Notes: generated by a model not told the origin, from the sequence alone. A stretch of 64,000 nt of DNA from Bacillota bacterium (GCA_023402075.1 JAEXCS010000020.1:1-64000); one strand, 5' to 3'. Shown: positions 21,719 to 30,847, counted from the first letter of the stretch. Numbers and translations are program-made.

Positions 21719-22560
21719 GCGGAACGCTATATCTGGTCGCCACGCCCATCGGGAATCTGGGCGACTTTTCTCCCCGGGCGGTGGAGACGCTGAAAACGGT
21801 GAATTTTATTGCCGCCGAAGACACCCGCGTCTCCGTAAAGCTGCTGAACCACTTTGAAATTAAATGCCCGATGGTGAGCTATCACGCCCACAGTCACGTC
21901 TCCGCCGGGCAGTCCATATTAAACCGCCTGCTGGCGGGAGAAAGCTGCGCCTTAGTGACGGATGCGGGTACCCCCGCCGTTTCCGACCCGGGGGAAGAGC
22001 TGGTGCGCCTTTGTGCAGAGCAGGGCGTGGAGATTTTGTCCATTCCCGGCTGCTGCGCGGCGGTGAATGCGCTGGCGGTGAGCGGCCTGCCCACAGGCCG
22101 GTTTACCTTTGAAGGGTTTCTTTCCACCAACAAAAAAGAACGGCGGGAGCACCTTTCCTCTCTGCAAAACGAACGCCGCACCATGCTGTTTCACGAAGCG
22201 CCCCACAAGCTGCGCACCACGCTGGACGATCTGTGCGCCTTTTTCGGCCCAGATCGGAAAATTGCCCTGTGCCGGGAGCTGACCAAGCTCCACGAAGAGA
22301 CCATGCGCTGCACCCTTGGGGAAGCCGTGGCTTATTACCAAGAGAACAGCCCCCGGGGAGAATACGTTCTCGTGCTGGAAGGGGCAGCCCCCTCGGAAGA
22401 AGCGGAAATTACGCCGGAAGAGGGCGTCCGTCAGGTATTGGAGCTGAAAAGTCGCGGCCTGCGGATGAAGGACGCGGTTCGGCAGGTGGCCGAGGCCACG
22501 GGCCTTTCCCGAAACGAACTATACAGCGCCGCCGTGGCCGTCGAAGCGGAGGAGAATTAA
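21715..22560 (+). CDS. rsmI: 16S rRNA (cytidine1402-2'-O)-methyltransferase
   Basis: The 281-residue tetrapyrrole-methylase-fold enzyme methylates the ribose of C1402 in the ribosomal decoding centre. It shows the N-terminal LYLVATPIGNLGD motif, AAEDTR, the SAM loop LVTDAGTPAVSDPG and GFL, all typical of RsmI. It begins in the stop codon of the upstream methyltransferase gene, so the two are translationally coupled. Confidence 0.95.
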   Translation: MSGTLYLVATPIGNLGDFSPRAVETLKTVNFIAAEDTRVSVKLLNHFEIKCPMVSYHAHSHVSAGQSILNRLLAGESCALVTDAGTPAVSDPGEELVRLCAEQGVEILSIPGCCAAVNALAVSGLPTGRFTFEGFLSTNKKERREHLSSLQNERRTMLFHEAPHKLRTTLDDLCAFFGPDRKIALCRELTKLHEETMRCTLGEAVAYYQENSPRGEYVLVLEGAAPSEEAEITPEEGVRQVLELKSRGLRMKDAVRQVAEATGLSRNELYSAAVAVEAEEN

Positions 22561-22566
22561 CCCACA

Positions 22567-22584
22567 GCCCCATGTGGGGCTTTT
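22567..22584 (+). terminator. Short terminator after rsmI
   Basis: GCCCCA / TGGGGC with a 2-nt apex is followed by TTTT, 7 bp after the stop. A stronger hairpin lies just beyond. Confidence 0.55.
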
Positions 22585-22626
22585 GCGGCGCGCTCTGCCC
22601 GGAAAAAGCAGAATCAATATAAAACG

Positions 22627-22663
22627 CCGCGCCGGAGGGAAAATTCCTCCGGCGCGGTTGTTC
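22627..22663. terminator. Terminator between rsmI and ileS
   Basis: Arms 22627-22638 and 22646-22657 form a 12-bp GC-rich stem with a 7-nt loop and a following T-rich tail. It lies in the 189-bp gap between convergent genes. Confidence 0.75.
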
Positions 22664-22749
22664 TTTCAATTTCCGGACCGTTTTACGATTCTGTCTCTGC
22701 ATCGCCGTACAGAATGCAAAAATCAAGCAAGAGAAACGATATGACGGTC

Positions 22750-25563
22750 TTAAAACCGGGGCAGCTTGGAAACCACGTCCGCGCAGCGGGGGCAGAGTGT
22801 CGGATGGTCGGGATTCTCCCCCACCTTGGCAGACTGCATCCAGCACCGCTCGCACTTGGCGCCTGCGGCCCTGCCCACCTCCACGGTGAGGCCCGGGAAA
22901 TTGGTCCCCTTACCTACGGTGGCTTCCACGGAAGGCTCCGCCGTGGTGATATTGCAGTCCGAAACGATAAACACATCGGCAAGGCTCACGCCCACAGTCG
23001 CCATCAGCGCCTGCGCCGCCGCGTCGTCTTCCGCGTGGAGGGAAACACGGGCCTCCAGCGCCTTGCCAATTTTCTTGTCGGCACGGGCGGTTTCCAAAAC
23101 CGCGTTCACGTCGTCCCGCAGGCGGACAACCGTCTCCCAGCGCTCCATGGCCTTTTCACCCAGCGCATAGTCCGTAAAGGGTTTGTTCATTTCGTTGAGC
23201 AATACGTTGCGCGCGTCGTCTCCGGCCCGGTGGGTCATGGCAAGCCAAATTTCGTCGCAGGTGAAGGCCAGAACGGGGGCCATCAGCTTCGTCATGGTAT
23301 CCAGAATCAGGAACAGGGCCGTCTGGGCGCTACGGCGGCGCTTGCCGTCCGCTTCCTCGCAGTACAGCCGATCCTTGATGATATCCAAATAGAAGTTGGA
23401 AAGTTCCAGCACGCAGAAGTCATTGACGGCGTGAGTTACAACAAAAAACTCATAGTCGTCATAGGCCTTCAGGCACTTCTCCGTCAGCGCGTTAAGCCGG
23501 GTAACGGCCCAGCGGTCCAGCTCCTCCATCTGATCTGCGGGGACCAGATCGTCGGGATTAAACCCGTCCAGATTACCAAGGCAGTACCGGGCGGTGTTGC
23601 GGAATTTGAGATAGTTCTGGCTGAGCTGCTTAAAAATTCTGTCCGAACCGCTCACATCGGAGTGGTAGTCTGCGGAAGCCGCCCACAGGCGCAGCAGGTC
23701 CGCGCCGTACTGCTCGAAAATCTCTGCGGGATCCATGCCGTTGCCTGCCGATTTGTGCATGGCTTTTCCCTGCTCATCCACGGTCCAGCCATGGGTGACG
23801 CACTCTTTAAACGGCGCGCCCTTGCCGAAAGCGCCCACGGCGGTCAGCATCGAGGACTGGAACCAACCGCGGTATTGATCCAACCCCTCCATATAAACGG
23901 TGGCGGGCCAGAAGCCCTGATCCTTTTTCATGGAAGCATAGTGGGTGGAACCGGAGTCGAACCAGCCATCCAGCGTATCCTCTTCCTTGGTGAATCCGGA
24001 TTTGGCCCCGCAATGCGGGCAGGCAAAGTCATGGGGCAGAATGTCCTCCGCCTCCTTGGCAAACCAGACGTTGGAGCCCTCCTCAGCAAAGAGCTTGGAG
24101 ATTGCCCCGATCGTCTCGTCCGTGACCACAGGCTTTCCGCAGTCTTTGCAATACACCACGGGAATGGGAAGGCCCCACTTGCGCTGGCGGGAAATACACC
24201 AGTCGTTGCGCTCCCGAATCATGGACTTCATGCGCTCCTTGCCCCACGCGGGTACCCAGCGCACATCCTCGCAGGCCTCGCAGGCCTCCTCCTTGAAAGA
24301 GTCCACGGAGCAGAACCACTGGGGGGTGGCGCGGAAGATGATGGCTCCCTTGCAGCGCCAGCAGTGAGGATAGCTGTGCACAATATTTTCCTGGGCAAAC
24401 AGCGCGCCGCTCTCCTTCATGTCCGCCAGAATCGCGGGGTTGGATTCCTCGGTCTTCATGCCTGCGTACTTTCCGGCATAGTCGGTGTGCCGGCCCTGAT
24501 CGTCCACAGGAACCACCATGTCCATACCGTACCGGCGGCAGGTGTCATAGTCGTCCGCACCAAAGCCGGGGGCAGTGTGGACGCAGCCGGTGCCGGAGTC
24601 CATGGTAACATAGTCCGCCAGCAGCAGGCGGCTCGTTTTATCAAGGAAGGGATGCTTTGCCAGCATATTTTCAAAAAACGCGCCGGGATGGGTTTCCACG
24701 ATCTCGTATTCTTCAAAGCCGCCCAGCTTCATAACCTTCTCCGCCAACGCCTCGGCCATAATATACACCTCGCCGTTGGGGGCCTTTGCCAACGCATAGC
24801 TCTCCTCGGGGTGCAGCGCGATGGCAAGGTTTCCGGGCAGGGTCCAGATGGTGGTGGTCCAAATCACGAAAAACAGCTTGCTGTGGTCGAACTTACCAAG
24901 CTTCCCGCCGTCATCAAACATGGGAAACTTCACATACACGGTGGTGCAGGGGTCGTCCTGATACTCAATCTCCGCCTCGGCCAGAGCCGTCTCATCGTGG
25001 GGGCACCAATACACGGGCTTAAGCCCCTTGTAAATATGGCCATTTTTGTACATCTCACCAAAAACCTTGACTTCTTCCGCTTCAAAGCCGGGGTCCATAG
25101 TCTTGTAGGGATGCTCCCAATCGCCGATGACGCCCATGCGTTTGAAGCCGTCCATTTGCACGTCGATATAGTGCTGGGCAAAATCGTGGCACGCAGAACG
25201 GAACTCTGGCACGCTCATAGATTTGCGGTCCAGCTTATTCTTCTTGATAATGGCAGATTCGATGGGCATGCCGTGGTTGTCCCAGCCGGGGATATAAGGG
25301 GTGTAGTAGCCCCGCATGGCATAGGAACGGGTGATAAAGTCCTTGATGGACTTGTTCAGGGCGTGGCCCATATGGAGGTCGCCGTTGGAAAACGGAGGGC
25401 CATCGTGGAGGTTAAACAGGGGCTTGCCCTCGTTCTTTTTCAAAAGCGCGTTGTAGAGATCCATGTCCTCCCAGCGCTTGAGCATCTCCGGCTCCCGCTT
25501 GGGCAGCCCCGCCCGCATGGGAAAGTCTGTCTTGGGCAGATTGATGGTTTTGTTATAGTCCAT
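22750..25563 (-). CDS. ileS: Isoleucyl-tRNA synthetase
   Basis: Charges tRNA-Ile. From the ATG at 25563 (GGGAGG 10 nt upstream) the enzyme is 937 residues, typical of bacterial IleRS1. The class-I HIGH-type motif appears as HMGH in NGDLHMGHALNK, and the KMSKS-type loop appears as AMHKSAGN. An editing domain lies between them. A C-terminal zinc site reads CERCW and CPRC. The reading frame stays open upstream to 25611, but that stretch contains the ribosome site. It is the second gene behind the isoleucine-specific T-box leader at 26130-26420. Confidence 0.96.
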   Translation of the reverse strand: MDYNKTINLPKTDFPMRAGLPKREPEMLKRWEDMDLYNALLKKNEGKPLFNLHDGPPFSNGDLHMGHALNKSIKDFITRSYAMRGYYTPYIPGWDNHGMPIESAIIKKNKLDRKSMSVPEFRSACHDFAQHYIDVQMDGFKRMGVIGDWEHPYKTMDPGFEAEEVKVFGEMYKNGHIYKGLKPVYWCPHDETALAEAEIEYQDDPCTTVYVKFPMFDDGGKLGKFDHSKLFFVIWTTTIWTLPGNLAIALHPEESYALAKAPNGEVYIMAEALAEKVMKLGGFEEYEIVETHPGAFFENMLAKHPFLDKTSRLLLADYVTMDSGTGCVHTAPGFGADDYDTCRRYGMDMVVPVDDQGRHTDYAGKYAGMKTEESNPAILADMKESGALFAQENIVHSYPHCWRCKGAIIFRATPQWFCSVDSFKEEACEACEDVRWVPAWGKERMKSMIRERNDWCISRQRKWGLPIPVVYCKDCGKPVVTDETIGAISKLFAEEGSNVWFAKEAEDILPHDFACPHCGAKSGFTKEEDTLDGWFDSGSTHYASMKKDQGFWPATVYMEGLDQYRGWFQSSMLTAVGAFGKGAPFKECVTHGWTVDEQGKAMHKSAGNGMDPAEIFEQYGADLLRLWAASADYHSDVSGSDRIFKQLSQNYLKFRNTARYCLGNLDGFNPDDLVPADQMEELDRWAVTRLNALTEKCLKAYDDYEFFVVTHAVNDFCVLELSNFYLDIIKDRLYCEEADGKRRRSAQTALFLILDTMTKLMAPVLAFTCDEIWLAMTHRAGDDARNVLLNEMNKPFTDYALGEKAMERWETVVRLRDDVNAVLETARADKKIGKALEARVSLHAEDDAAAQALMATVGVSLADVFIVSDCNITTAEPSVEATVGKGTNFPGLTVEVGRAAGAKCERCWMQSAKVGENPDHPTLCPRCADVVSKLPRF

Positions 25564-25663
25564 AAATGTTTGGTCCTCCCAGTATAGATTGATGGGCGTT
25601 TCAGCCCTCATGATTAATCCATAAAATAAACAGCAACAGGGGGTGGCCGGGCCGCGTCCGGAA

Positions 25664-26113
25664 TTATCCCACGCGATTCAGCGTTACAATGCCGTCTGCC
25701 TTTGACGCAAGAAACGGTGTCTTTTCTTCAAAGGTAACCACTGACGGAAATTCTATCCGGTATCCCAACGTCTCGTCATAGCCCAGAATGCTGGCCGTCA
25801 CCTTTCCGTCCTTGACAAACAGCAGGTGCACCATGCCCTCGCTGACGTTGTTTTCTTGAATATCTGGGCTGTCAAAGCCAATTATTCCGGCAATTTCCTC
25901 CCTGCTGGTGTAGGGGGCAATCGTGTATACCCGATCCCATGTAAAGGGAATCACCTCGTTCAGCGTCACCGTTTCCCCGTCTTCCACAGCGGCTAGCGCA
26001 GCCTTCGCCTGACGGTTGTGACGGGCAACCGCCGGGTTTCCCACCACGGCATAGCCAACCGCGCACAGGGCAAGTATCACCAGCACAATCACTGCCGCTT
26101 TTTTTCGACGCAC
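25664..26113 (-). CDS. Membrane-anchored protein of unknown function in the T-box operon
   Basis: A 149-residue protein with an N-terminal basic patch MRRKK and one hydrophobic segment (residues 7-25), so it is a single-pass or secreted protein facing outside. The rest is a small alpha/beta domain with TLNEVIPFTWDRVYTIAPYTSREEI and no catalytic motif I recognise. The GTG start at 26113 follows GGGGGAG. It is the first gene after the T-box leader and lies 100 bp before ileS, so isoleucine starvation should raise its expression. Why an exported protein is under T-box control is not clear. Confidence 0.75.
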   Translation of the reverse strand: MRRKKAAVIVLVILALCAVGYAVVGNPAVARHNRQAKAALAAVEDGETVTLNEVIPFTWDRVYTIAPYTSREEIAGIIGFDSPDIQENNVSEGMVHLLFVKDGKVTASILGYDETLGYRIEFPSVVTFEEKTPFLASKADGIVTLNRVG

Positions 26114-26129
26114 CGCGTCTCCCCCTTTC

Positions 26130-26420
26130 CAAAAAACAAAAAAACGCCCTGTCTCCTGAAGAGACAGAAGCGTTTAAACTACTTCTGCGGTACCACTCTC
26201 GTTGCTTCTCCCTTACGGGAAAAAGCCGCTCACAGCCTGCATTCACAGGCCGACGGGTAACGCCGTCACACGTCCTGGCTTACTCGCGTCGTCTTTCAGC
26301 AGGAGGCTCCAAGGTGATTTTCAGGTCCCGTCCGCTATCGGCCCTTCCACCAAACTGGGCCGCTCTCTGTGCAGAGGCCGGGTCTTACTCGTCCTTATCC
26401 ACGCCAACTATTTAATTTTC
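26130..26420 (-). promoter_or_regulatory. T-box leader, isoleucine specifier (AUC)
   Basis: Read on the minus strand, the leader has the hallmark T-box core AGAGTGGTACCGCAG (26199-26185). Its TGGT bulge can pair with an ACCA tRNA end. A terminator stem and T-run follow at 26173-26131. A long Stem I lies upstream; in its specifier region GAAAATCACC the triplet ATC (26318-26316) is followed by a purine, which fits tRNA-Ile. Uncharged tRNA-Ile should stabilise the antiterminator and allow transcription of the downstream protein and ileS. Confidence 0.93.
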
Positions 26421-26426
26421 AACACT

Positions 26427-26454
26427 ATTATACCCGCCGCGGCTGATTTGTCAA
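26427..26454 (-). promoter_or_regulatory. Consensus promoter of the T-box / ileS transcript
   Basis: On the minus strand TTGACA (26454-26449) and TATAAT (26432-26427) are 16 bp apart, placing the transcript start at about 26420, just before the T-box. Bases 26455-26566 beyond it hold nothing recognisable. Confidence 0.9.
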
Positions 26455-26566
26455 GTCGAAACATCTCGGAAGCAATGCCCGCTTTTTCAATGTGCAAAGT
26501 CAGGGGGCCTGCCGCCCGCAATCGCAGCAGCAAGCCCCGAGAAACAGGAACGCAAAGCCCCCGTAC

Positions 26567-26845
26567 TCACTGATACCGGTAGTGCTTTCCCGTATACTCA
26601 TCCACGCAGGACAAAAACATCTCCCGGCTGCGAAACTCAATGGGCCGGAAGCCCTCCGCCTCGTGGAAGGAGACAATGCGGTTTACAGTGTCTACCCATA
26701 CGCGCCAGAGCCCGGTATTTCTTGTGATTTCCATTCGGAAAGCTCCCTTCTTCTTATCTGCGGCCTTCACCGCCCCGCACACAATTTCAAGGCGGAGTTC
26801 CCTATCCGCCCGCTTCTTGATTGATATGACGATTCTCAGGGGCAA
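26567..26845 (-). CDS. Small protein of unknown function, end of the ABC/amidase operon
   Basis: A 92-residue basic protein with mixed charged and hydrophobic strands (RELRLEIVCGAV, GLWRVWVDTVNRIVSFHE). Its composition is protein-like and unlike the shadow frames. It starts at a TTG 6 bp after the amidase stop, with only a weak ribosome site, so it probably depends on translational coupling. It contains no signal peptide or known motif. The start is uncertain. Confidence 0.5.
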   Translation of the reverse strand: MPLRIVISIKKRADRELRLEIVCGAVKAADKKKGAFRMEITRNTGLWRVWVDTVNRIVSFHEAEGFRPIEFRSREMFLSCVDEYTGKHYRYQ

Positions 26846-26851
26846 AAAGTT

Positions 26852-27532
26852 TCAACTCTGCGCCGATTTTTCCGACCTTTCTTTTTCCAACACCCCAATC
26901 CCCTTGTCCACATCCGCCAAAAACGTCTGCCACGCGTCCTCGTTTTCCACATAATACTTGGGGCAGTTTTTTCCCGACACATCATAGTGGCGCAAAACGT
27001 CCTTGGAGCTCAAGCCAAACGCGTCGCACAAATACGCCGTGAGTTCCGCCACCCGGTCATAGGTCACGGGGAGAAACTCCCCCGTCTCGTCGGGATGGCA
27101 GACCTCGATGGAAAGGGTGTCTTTGTTGCGATTGTTGGACGCGTAGGCCCACTCCGTCATGGGAATGCACTGAAGCACCTCCCCCTCCAGCCCCACGATG
27201 AAATGGGCGCTGGCGTAAATCTCCAGATGTCCGTCCTCAAGGCCCGCAAAATAGCTGCGGTTAGCCTCCGCAGAGGTGCCGGGGTTGCCCACGTAGTGAA
27301 TGACGATTCCCTTCACCTGCTTTAGCTCCGTGCCGGGGCGGGACCATGGATTCACCGTCAAAAACTCCTGCGTCACATAGTCCGGCAGTATCACCTTTTC
27401 TGCCGAAACACCGGCATGAATCCTTTGCCAAATCCAAACGCCGGTGGCGGCGATCACAAGGACCGCCGCCAGGCACAGCGCAAGAAATCGTGGATTCATG
27501 CGCTTTCTTTTTTCTCTGTAAGCCATGCGCAT
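26852..27532 (-). CDS. Membrane-anchored N-acetylmuramoyl-L-alanine amidase (Amidase_2)
   Basis: A 226-residue zinc amidase that cuts the bond between muramic acid and the stem peptide. Residues 13-35 are one membrane segment; the catalytic domain then lies outside. Zinc ligands are visible in GIVIHYVGNPG (His) and DVLRHYDVSGKNCPKYY (His and Cys), and SAHFIVGLEGEV and TLSIEVCHP are family-typical. GGAG precedes an ATG at 27532; ATG 27526 is also possible. It lies 14 bp behind an ABC permease under a YtrA-type regulator, which suggests a wall-remodelling or envelope-stress role. Confidence 0.9.
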   Translation of the reverse strand: MRMAYREKRKRMNPRFLALCLAAVLVIAATGVWIWQRIHAGVSAEKVILPDYVTQEFLTVNPWSRPGTELKQVKGIVIHYVGNPGTSAEANRSYFAGLEDGHLEIYASAHFIVGLEGEVLQCIPMTEWAYASNNRNKDTLSIEVCHPDETGEFLPVTYDRVAELTAYLCDAFGLSSKDVLRHYDVSGKNCPKYYVENEDAWQTFLADVDKGIGVLEKERSEKSAQS

Positions 27533-27546
27533 TTCGTCTCCGCGCC

Positions 27547-29553
27547 TTAGCCTACGTAAACCGCCGTGGGGCCGTCGGCCCCGCCGATGATTGCCGCATC
27601 TCCGGATGCAACCTCCGGCGTCAATTCATCCGGCACCGGACTTGTCTGAATTTCCTGAGTATGAGTTTCTTCGTAATACGCTTCTTTTGCGTATGCCTCA
27701 TAATCCTTGTCATAGTTTGTCTGATACGTAATCAGGTCTTCCGGATTTACCCCGGCCTTTTCCAGCGCGGCAAGAAGGTAGGTATAGTCCTTGGAAAACC
27801 GCACGTCCTCGGAATAGCTGCCGTCATAATAGCCGCCATTGCCGTTGTCTTCCTGGGTACGGTAATAAAACGACAGATTTGTGGAATACGTATTGGCGGC
27901 CCAGCCTTCAGAATCAAACATATAGGCCCCGGCGTGGCCCGCTTCAATATCCTTTTTCAGCGCCGCCAGAATTTCCCGGGCCGTATCGCCTTCGAAGGTC
28001 AGCGCGCGGCCTTCCCCGTCAAGGTACATTTCCACTGTCATAAGGCGGTCCGACTTAAACTGCTCTTGCATATACGCCTGCCACACCTCCGGGTCCCGGG
28101 CAATCTCGGTCAACTGCTCCGCCAGCGCGGCATGGGCTTCAATTTCCGAGGGCGAAATGGTAAAGCTGTAGTGTCTGCGCAGATGCGCGCCATCCTTCAT
28201 GGTATAGTCCAGCTCCATGCTTCCGTAAAGCACGTTTTCGTCCCAGCTGCTGTTTGTGGGGCGCTCTTCCACCAGCATTTGATGCAGCGTCAGGAAACGG
28301 TCAATCATCTCCGGGTCCTGACTTTCTCCATAGATAGAATCCTGTCCGTAGAGATTGAATTTCAACGACTGTATCTCCTCCGCCGCAGGAACGCGCCGCT
28401 CAACGCCCGGAAGATCCAGCGCCAGCGCCACGCACGAAAGAATCAGGGCGGCGGCCAAAACAGCGCCTCCCTTCCAACTGCGTTTTAAAATGTGGAAGGA
28501 TTTTTGCAACAGCATCTCTGCCCCAAAGTAGCCCACAAGACCCAATACCACCATGCAGACCACCAGCGCCACGGAAGACTCTCCTGTCCGTCCAAAAGCG
28601 TCCCACAGAATGATATACAAAAGCTGCCCCAGACTCAGGCCTGCGCATACGCCCACGCCATACCGGAAAACAGGCTTTGCCCAGCTTATGGCCACGGTGT
28701 CCCCGGCGGATTCGCTGTGGCGGCGTCTGTAAATCATCAACGCCGCGATTGCCATCACCACACCCACCAGCGCGTAAACTCCCACGGTGACAAGTCCGCT
28801 TTGCAAAGCGCTCCAATACGCCTCGCTGCCGCGGAAATAGCCCCACCGATCCCAGCTTAACTGGGCCAGCTTGTTAATCGGCGTCAGCCAGACCACCAGA
28901 GCGGGGTCGGCATGATTTGTCCAGCCGTACAGCAGAAGCTGGCACAGGTTCCAGAACAAATTCGTCACGCCGTAAACCAGCAAGTTCAACACCCCGTAAA
29001 ACACGGGGATTGCCAGCATTTGCCCCGCAAACACCGCGCAAAGCACCGCGAAGCTATAAAAGAACAGCATCTGCCCCGTGGCATACAGGAACCACAGGCC
29101 AATCACCCACAGCTTCCCCACTCCGGCGGCGCTCCAGATCAGAACCGTCAACAATGCCGTGATGGCATGCGTCCCGATAAACACCGCCGCACCGGCCAGA
29201 TAATGCGTCAGAAACAGGCCCTCTCTCCGGGTAGGAAGCGCGTGGACAAAGCCCACGGCCCGGGTTCCTGTAAAATAGGAAAACAGCGTCATTGCAAACA
29301 GGCATCCGAAGCCCACGCTCATGACCAGCGCTGCGCCGGTGGCCATACTGGCCACCTCACTCATGGCGTACGCCTGCATATCCGCCGCGTTCTGCCAGCC
29401 ATTTTGGCCAAACAGCTCTAAAAACTGAAATGCAGGCACCATCAGAAGCCACATTACCAGATACAGCGCCCAAAGGGGCCAAAACCGCACCAGATCATTG
29501 CGAAACAGGGCGGGGCTGAACAGTCCCTTAGAGGACAATGTCTTTGACTGCAT
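27547..29553 (-). CDS. ABC transporter permease with large extracellular C-terminal domain
   Basis: A 668-residue ABC-2-like permease. Six hydrophobic segments occupy about residues 25-290, two more follow near 315-385, and then a hydrophilic domain of about 280 residues lies outside the cell. The first 26 bases overlap the end of the ATPase gene; ATG 29553 is chosen because GGAGG is 8 nt upstream. The last residues contain IIGGADGPTAVYVG, a motif best known from the beta subunit of sodium-pumping decarboxylases. The transported substrate is unknown, and export of a lipid or peptide is the usual role for this type. Confidence 0.85.
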   Translation of the reverse strand: MQSKTLSSKGLFSPALFRNDLVRFWPLWALYLVMWLLMVPAFQFLELFGQNGWQNAADMQAYAMSEVASMATGAALVMSVGFGCLFAMTLFSYFTGTRAVGFVHALPTRREGLFLTHYLAGAAVFIGTHAITALLTVLIWSAAGVGKLWVIGLWFLYATGQMLFFYSFAVLCAVFAGQMLAIPVFYGVLNLLVYGVTNLFWNLCQLLLYGWTNHADPALVVWLTPINKLAQLSWDRWGYFRGSEAYWSALQSGLVTVGVYALVGVVMAIAALMIYRRRHSESAGDTVAISWAKPVFRYGVGVCAGLSLGQLLYIILWDAFGRTGESSVALVVCMVVLGLVGYFGAEMLLQKSFHILKRSWKGGAVLAAALILSCVALALDLPGVERRVPAAEEIQSLKFNLYGQDSIYGESQDPEMIDRFLTLHQMLVEERPTNSSWDENVLYGSMELDYTMKDGAHLRRHYSFTISPSEIEAHAALAEQLTEIARDPEVWQAYMQEQFKSDRLMTVEMYLDGEGRALTFEGDTAREILAALKKDIEAGHAGAYMFDSEGWAANTYSTNLSFYYRTQEDNGNGGYYDGSYSEDVRFSKDYTYLLAALEKAGVNPEDLITYQTNYDKDYEAYAKEAYYEETHTQEIQTSPVPDELTPEVASGDAAIIGGADGPTAVYVG

Positions 29554-30424
29554 AGTTCGCACCTCCCAACTCGTAAATAAAAATCTCCTCCAGCGTCAGC
29601 GGCACAGCGTCCACCAGCACGGGCTTGTATTGCGCCAGCAATGCCTCTGCCTCCTTGGCGTTCATCCGCAGAATCAGTGTATGAATCCGGCCAAGGCGGG
29701 AAGCGTGAAGCGCCGGAATCTCGGCGGGAACCTCCGTTACTTCTTCAGGGAATACCACCTGAAGCTTTACCATGTTGTCCTGAAGCTGCTCCAAAGACCG
29801 CTCCAGCAGCACCTTCCCGTGGTCCAGAATGCCCACATGGTCGCACACATCCTCCAGCTCCCGCAGGTTGTGGCTGGAAACCAGCACCGTGGTGCCCCGC
29901 TCCGCCACATCGTCCAGCACCAGCGACCACACCTGTCGGCGCATCACCGGGTCCAGACCGTCCACCGGTTCATCCAGCAGAAGATAATCCGGCATACAGC
30001 TCATGGTCAGCCAGAAGGCCGCCTGCTTCTGCATTCCCTTGGAAAGATGCCGAATCGCCTTACGGGGATCGATGGGGAACGCATCCCCCAGCTTTTGATA
30101 CCGCTCCATGGAAAAGGTGGGGTAAATCCCCCGGTAAAGCTTCATCATGTCCTGCGTGCTGGCCTGCAAAAAGTAGTGCCAGTCATCGGGAATCGAGCCA
30201 ATCCGTGCTTTCAGCGCCGGATTCTCCCACACAGGCTCCCCCTGCATATTCACCGTGCCCTCGTCCGGACGGTACACACCGTTCAGGCACCTCAGCAGCG
30301 TGGACTTTCCCGCCCCGTTGGGGCCCACCAGACCGTATACCGCACCGGTGGGCACCGTCAGGGTAATACCGTCCAGCGCCGCAAACCCGTTAAATGTTTT
30401 TACCGCATTCTGAATCTCTATCAT
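29528..30424 (-). CDS. ABC transporter ATP-binding protein
   Basis: A 298-residue ATPase partner of the following permease. Walker A is GPNGAGKST near residue 34, the signature is degenerate but recognisable as LSKGMQKQ near residue 128, Walker B is YLLLDEP and the switch histidine is in SSHNLREL. The ~80-residue C-terminal extension is typical of YtrB/BcrA-type exporters. It overlaps the regulator gene upstream by 4 bp (ATGA). Confidence 0.93.
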   Translation of the reverse strand: MIEIQNAVKTFNGFAALDGITLTVPTGAVYGLVGPNGAGKSTLLRCLNGVYRPDEGTVNMQGEPVWENPALKARIGSIPDDWHYFLQASTQDMMKLYRGIYPTFSMERYQKLGDAFPIDPRKAIRHLSKGMQKQAAFWLTMSCMPDYLLLDEPVDGLDPVMRRQVWSLVLDDVAERGTTVLVSSHNLRELEDVCDHVGILDHGKVLLERSLEQLQDNMVKLQVVFPEEVTEVPAEIPALHASRLGRIHTLILRMNAKEAEALLAQYKPVLVDAVPLTLEEIFIYELGGANYAVKDIVL

Positions 30425-30783
30425 GTTGTTTCTCCCTCCTTCAACAGCGCCTCAAGCTCCCCCGGGGTCACCCCCAGCACCCGCAGTTCGTGCAAAAGCG
30501 CGCGCGCTTTGTCTTTCAGCAGCTCCCGGCGGGCTGCATCTGCATTTCCCCGCTCCCCGGCAAAGCTGCCCTTTCCCGGCACGGAATAGATATACCCTTC
30601 CGTCTCCAGATCGTTATAGGCCCGCTGAATCGTGTTGGGATTAATGCTAAGCCGGGTTGCCAGCACCCGCACCGACGGCAGTTTTTCCCCCGCCGCCAGC
30701 GCACCGGTGACGATCAGCTTTCGCAACTCGTCTTTAATCTGCTCGTAGATAGGCCGCGAATCCCGATAATTCAGGCTGATCAT
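30421..30783 (-). CDS. GntR-family regulator, YtrA type
   Basis: A 120-residue repressor with a winged helix at residues 10-75 (PIYEQIKDELRKLI, then LPSVRVLATRLSINPNTIQRAYNDLE) and a short helical tail of about 45 residues. That short tail defines the YtrA subfamily. It is first in an operon with an ABC ATPase, a permease, an amidase and a small protein. YtrA-type regulators commonly repress ABC exporters that respond to cell-wall-active antibiotics. The operator is probably the dyad at 30822-30846. Confidence 0.92.
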   Translation of the reverse strand: MISLNYRDSRPIYEQIKDELRKLIVTGALAAGEKLPSVRVLATRLSINPNTIQRAYNDLETEGYIYSVPGKGSFAGERGNADAARRELLKDKARALLHELRVLGVTPGELEALLKEGETT

Positions 30784-30821
30784 CTCTCCACCTCCGTTTT
30801 GTGCGCCGCGTTTCCGGCGTC

Positions 30822-30846
30822 ACTGTATTATCCGTATTAGTACAGT
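30822..30846. promoter_or_regulatory. Probable operator of the YtrA-type regulator
   Basis: ACTGTA (30822-30827) and TACAGT (30841-30846) are perfect inverted half-sites 13 bp apart, covering the predicted transcript start just downstream of the -10 element. Confidence 0.65.
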
Positions 30847-30847
30847 T

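Noticed and set aside
22714..25587. 957-codon open frame on the + strand across ileS
   Set aside because: Antisense shadow of ileS with His/Gly-rich composition typical of reversed coding sequence.
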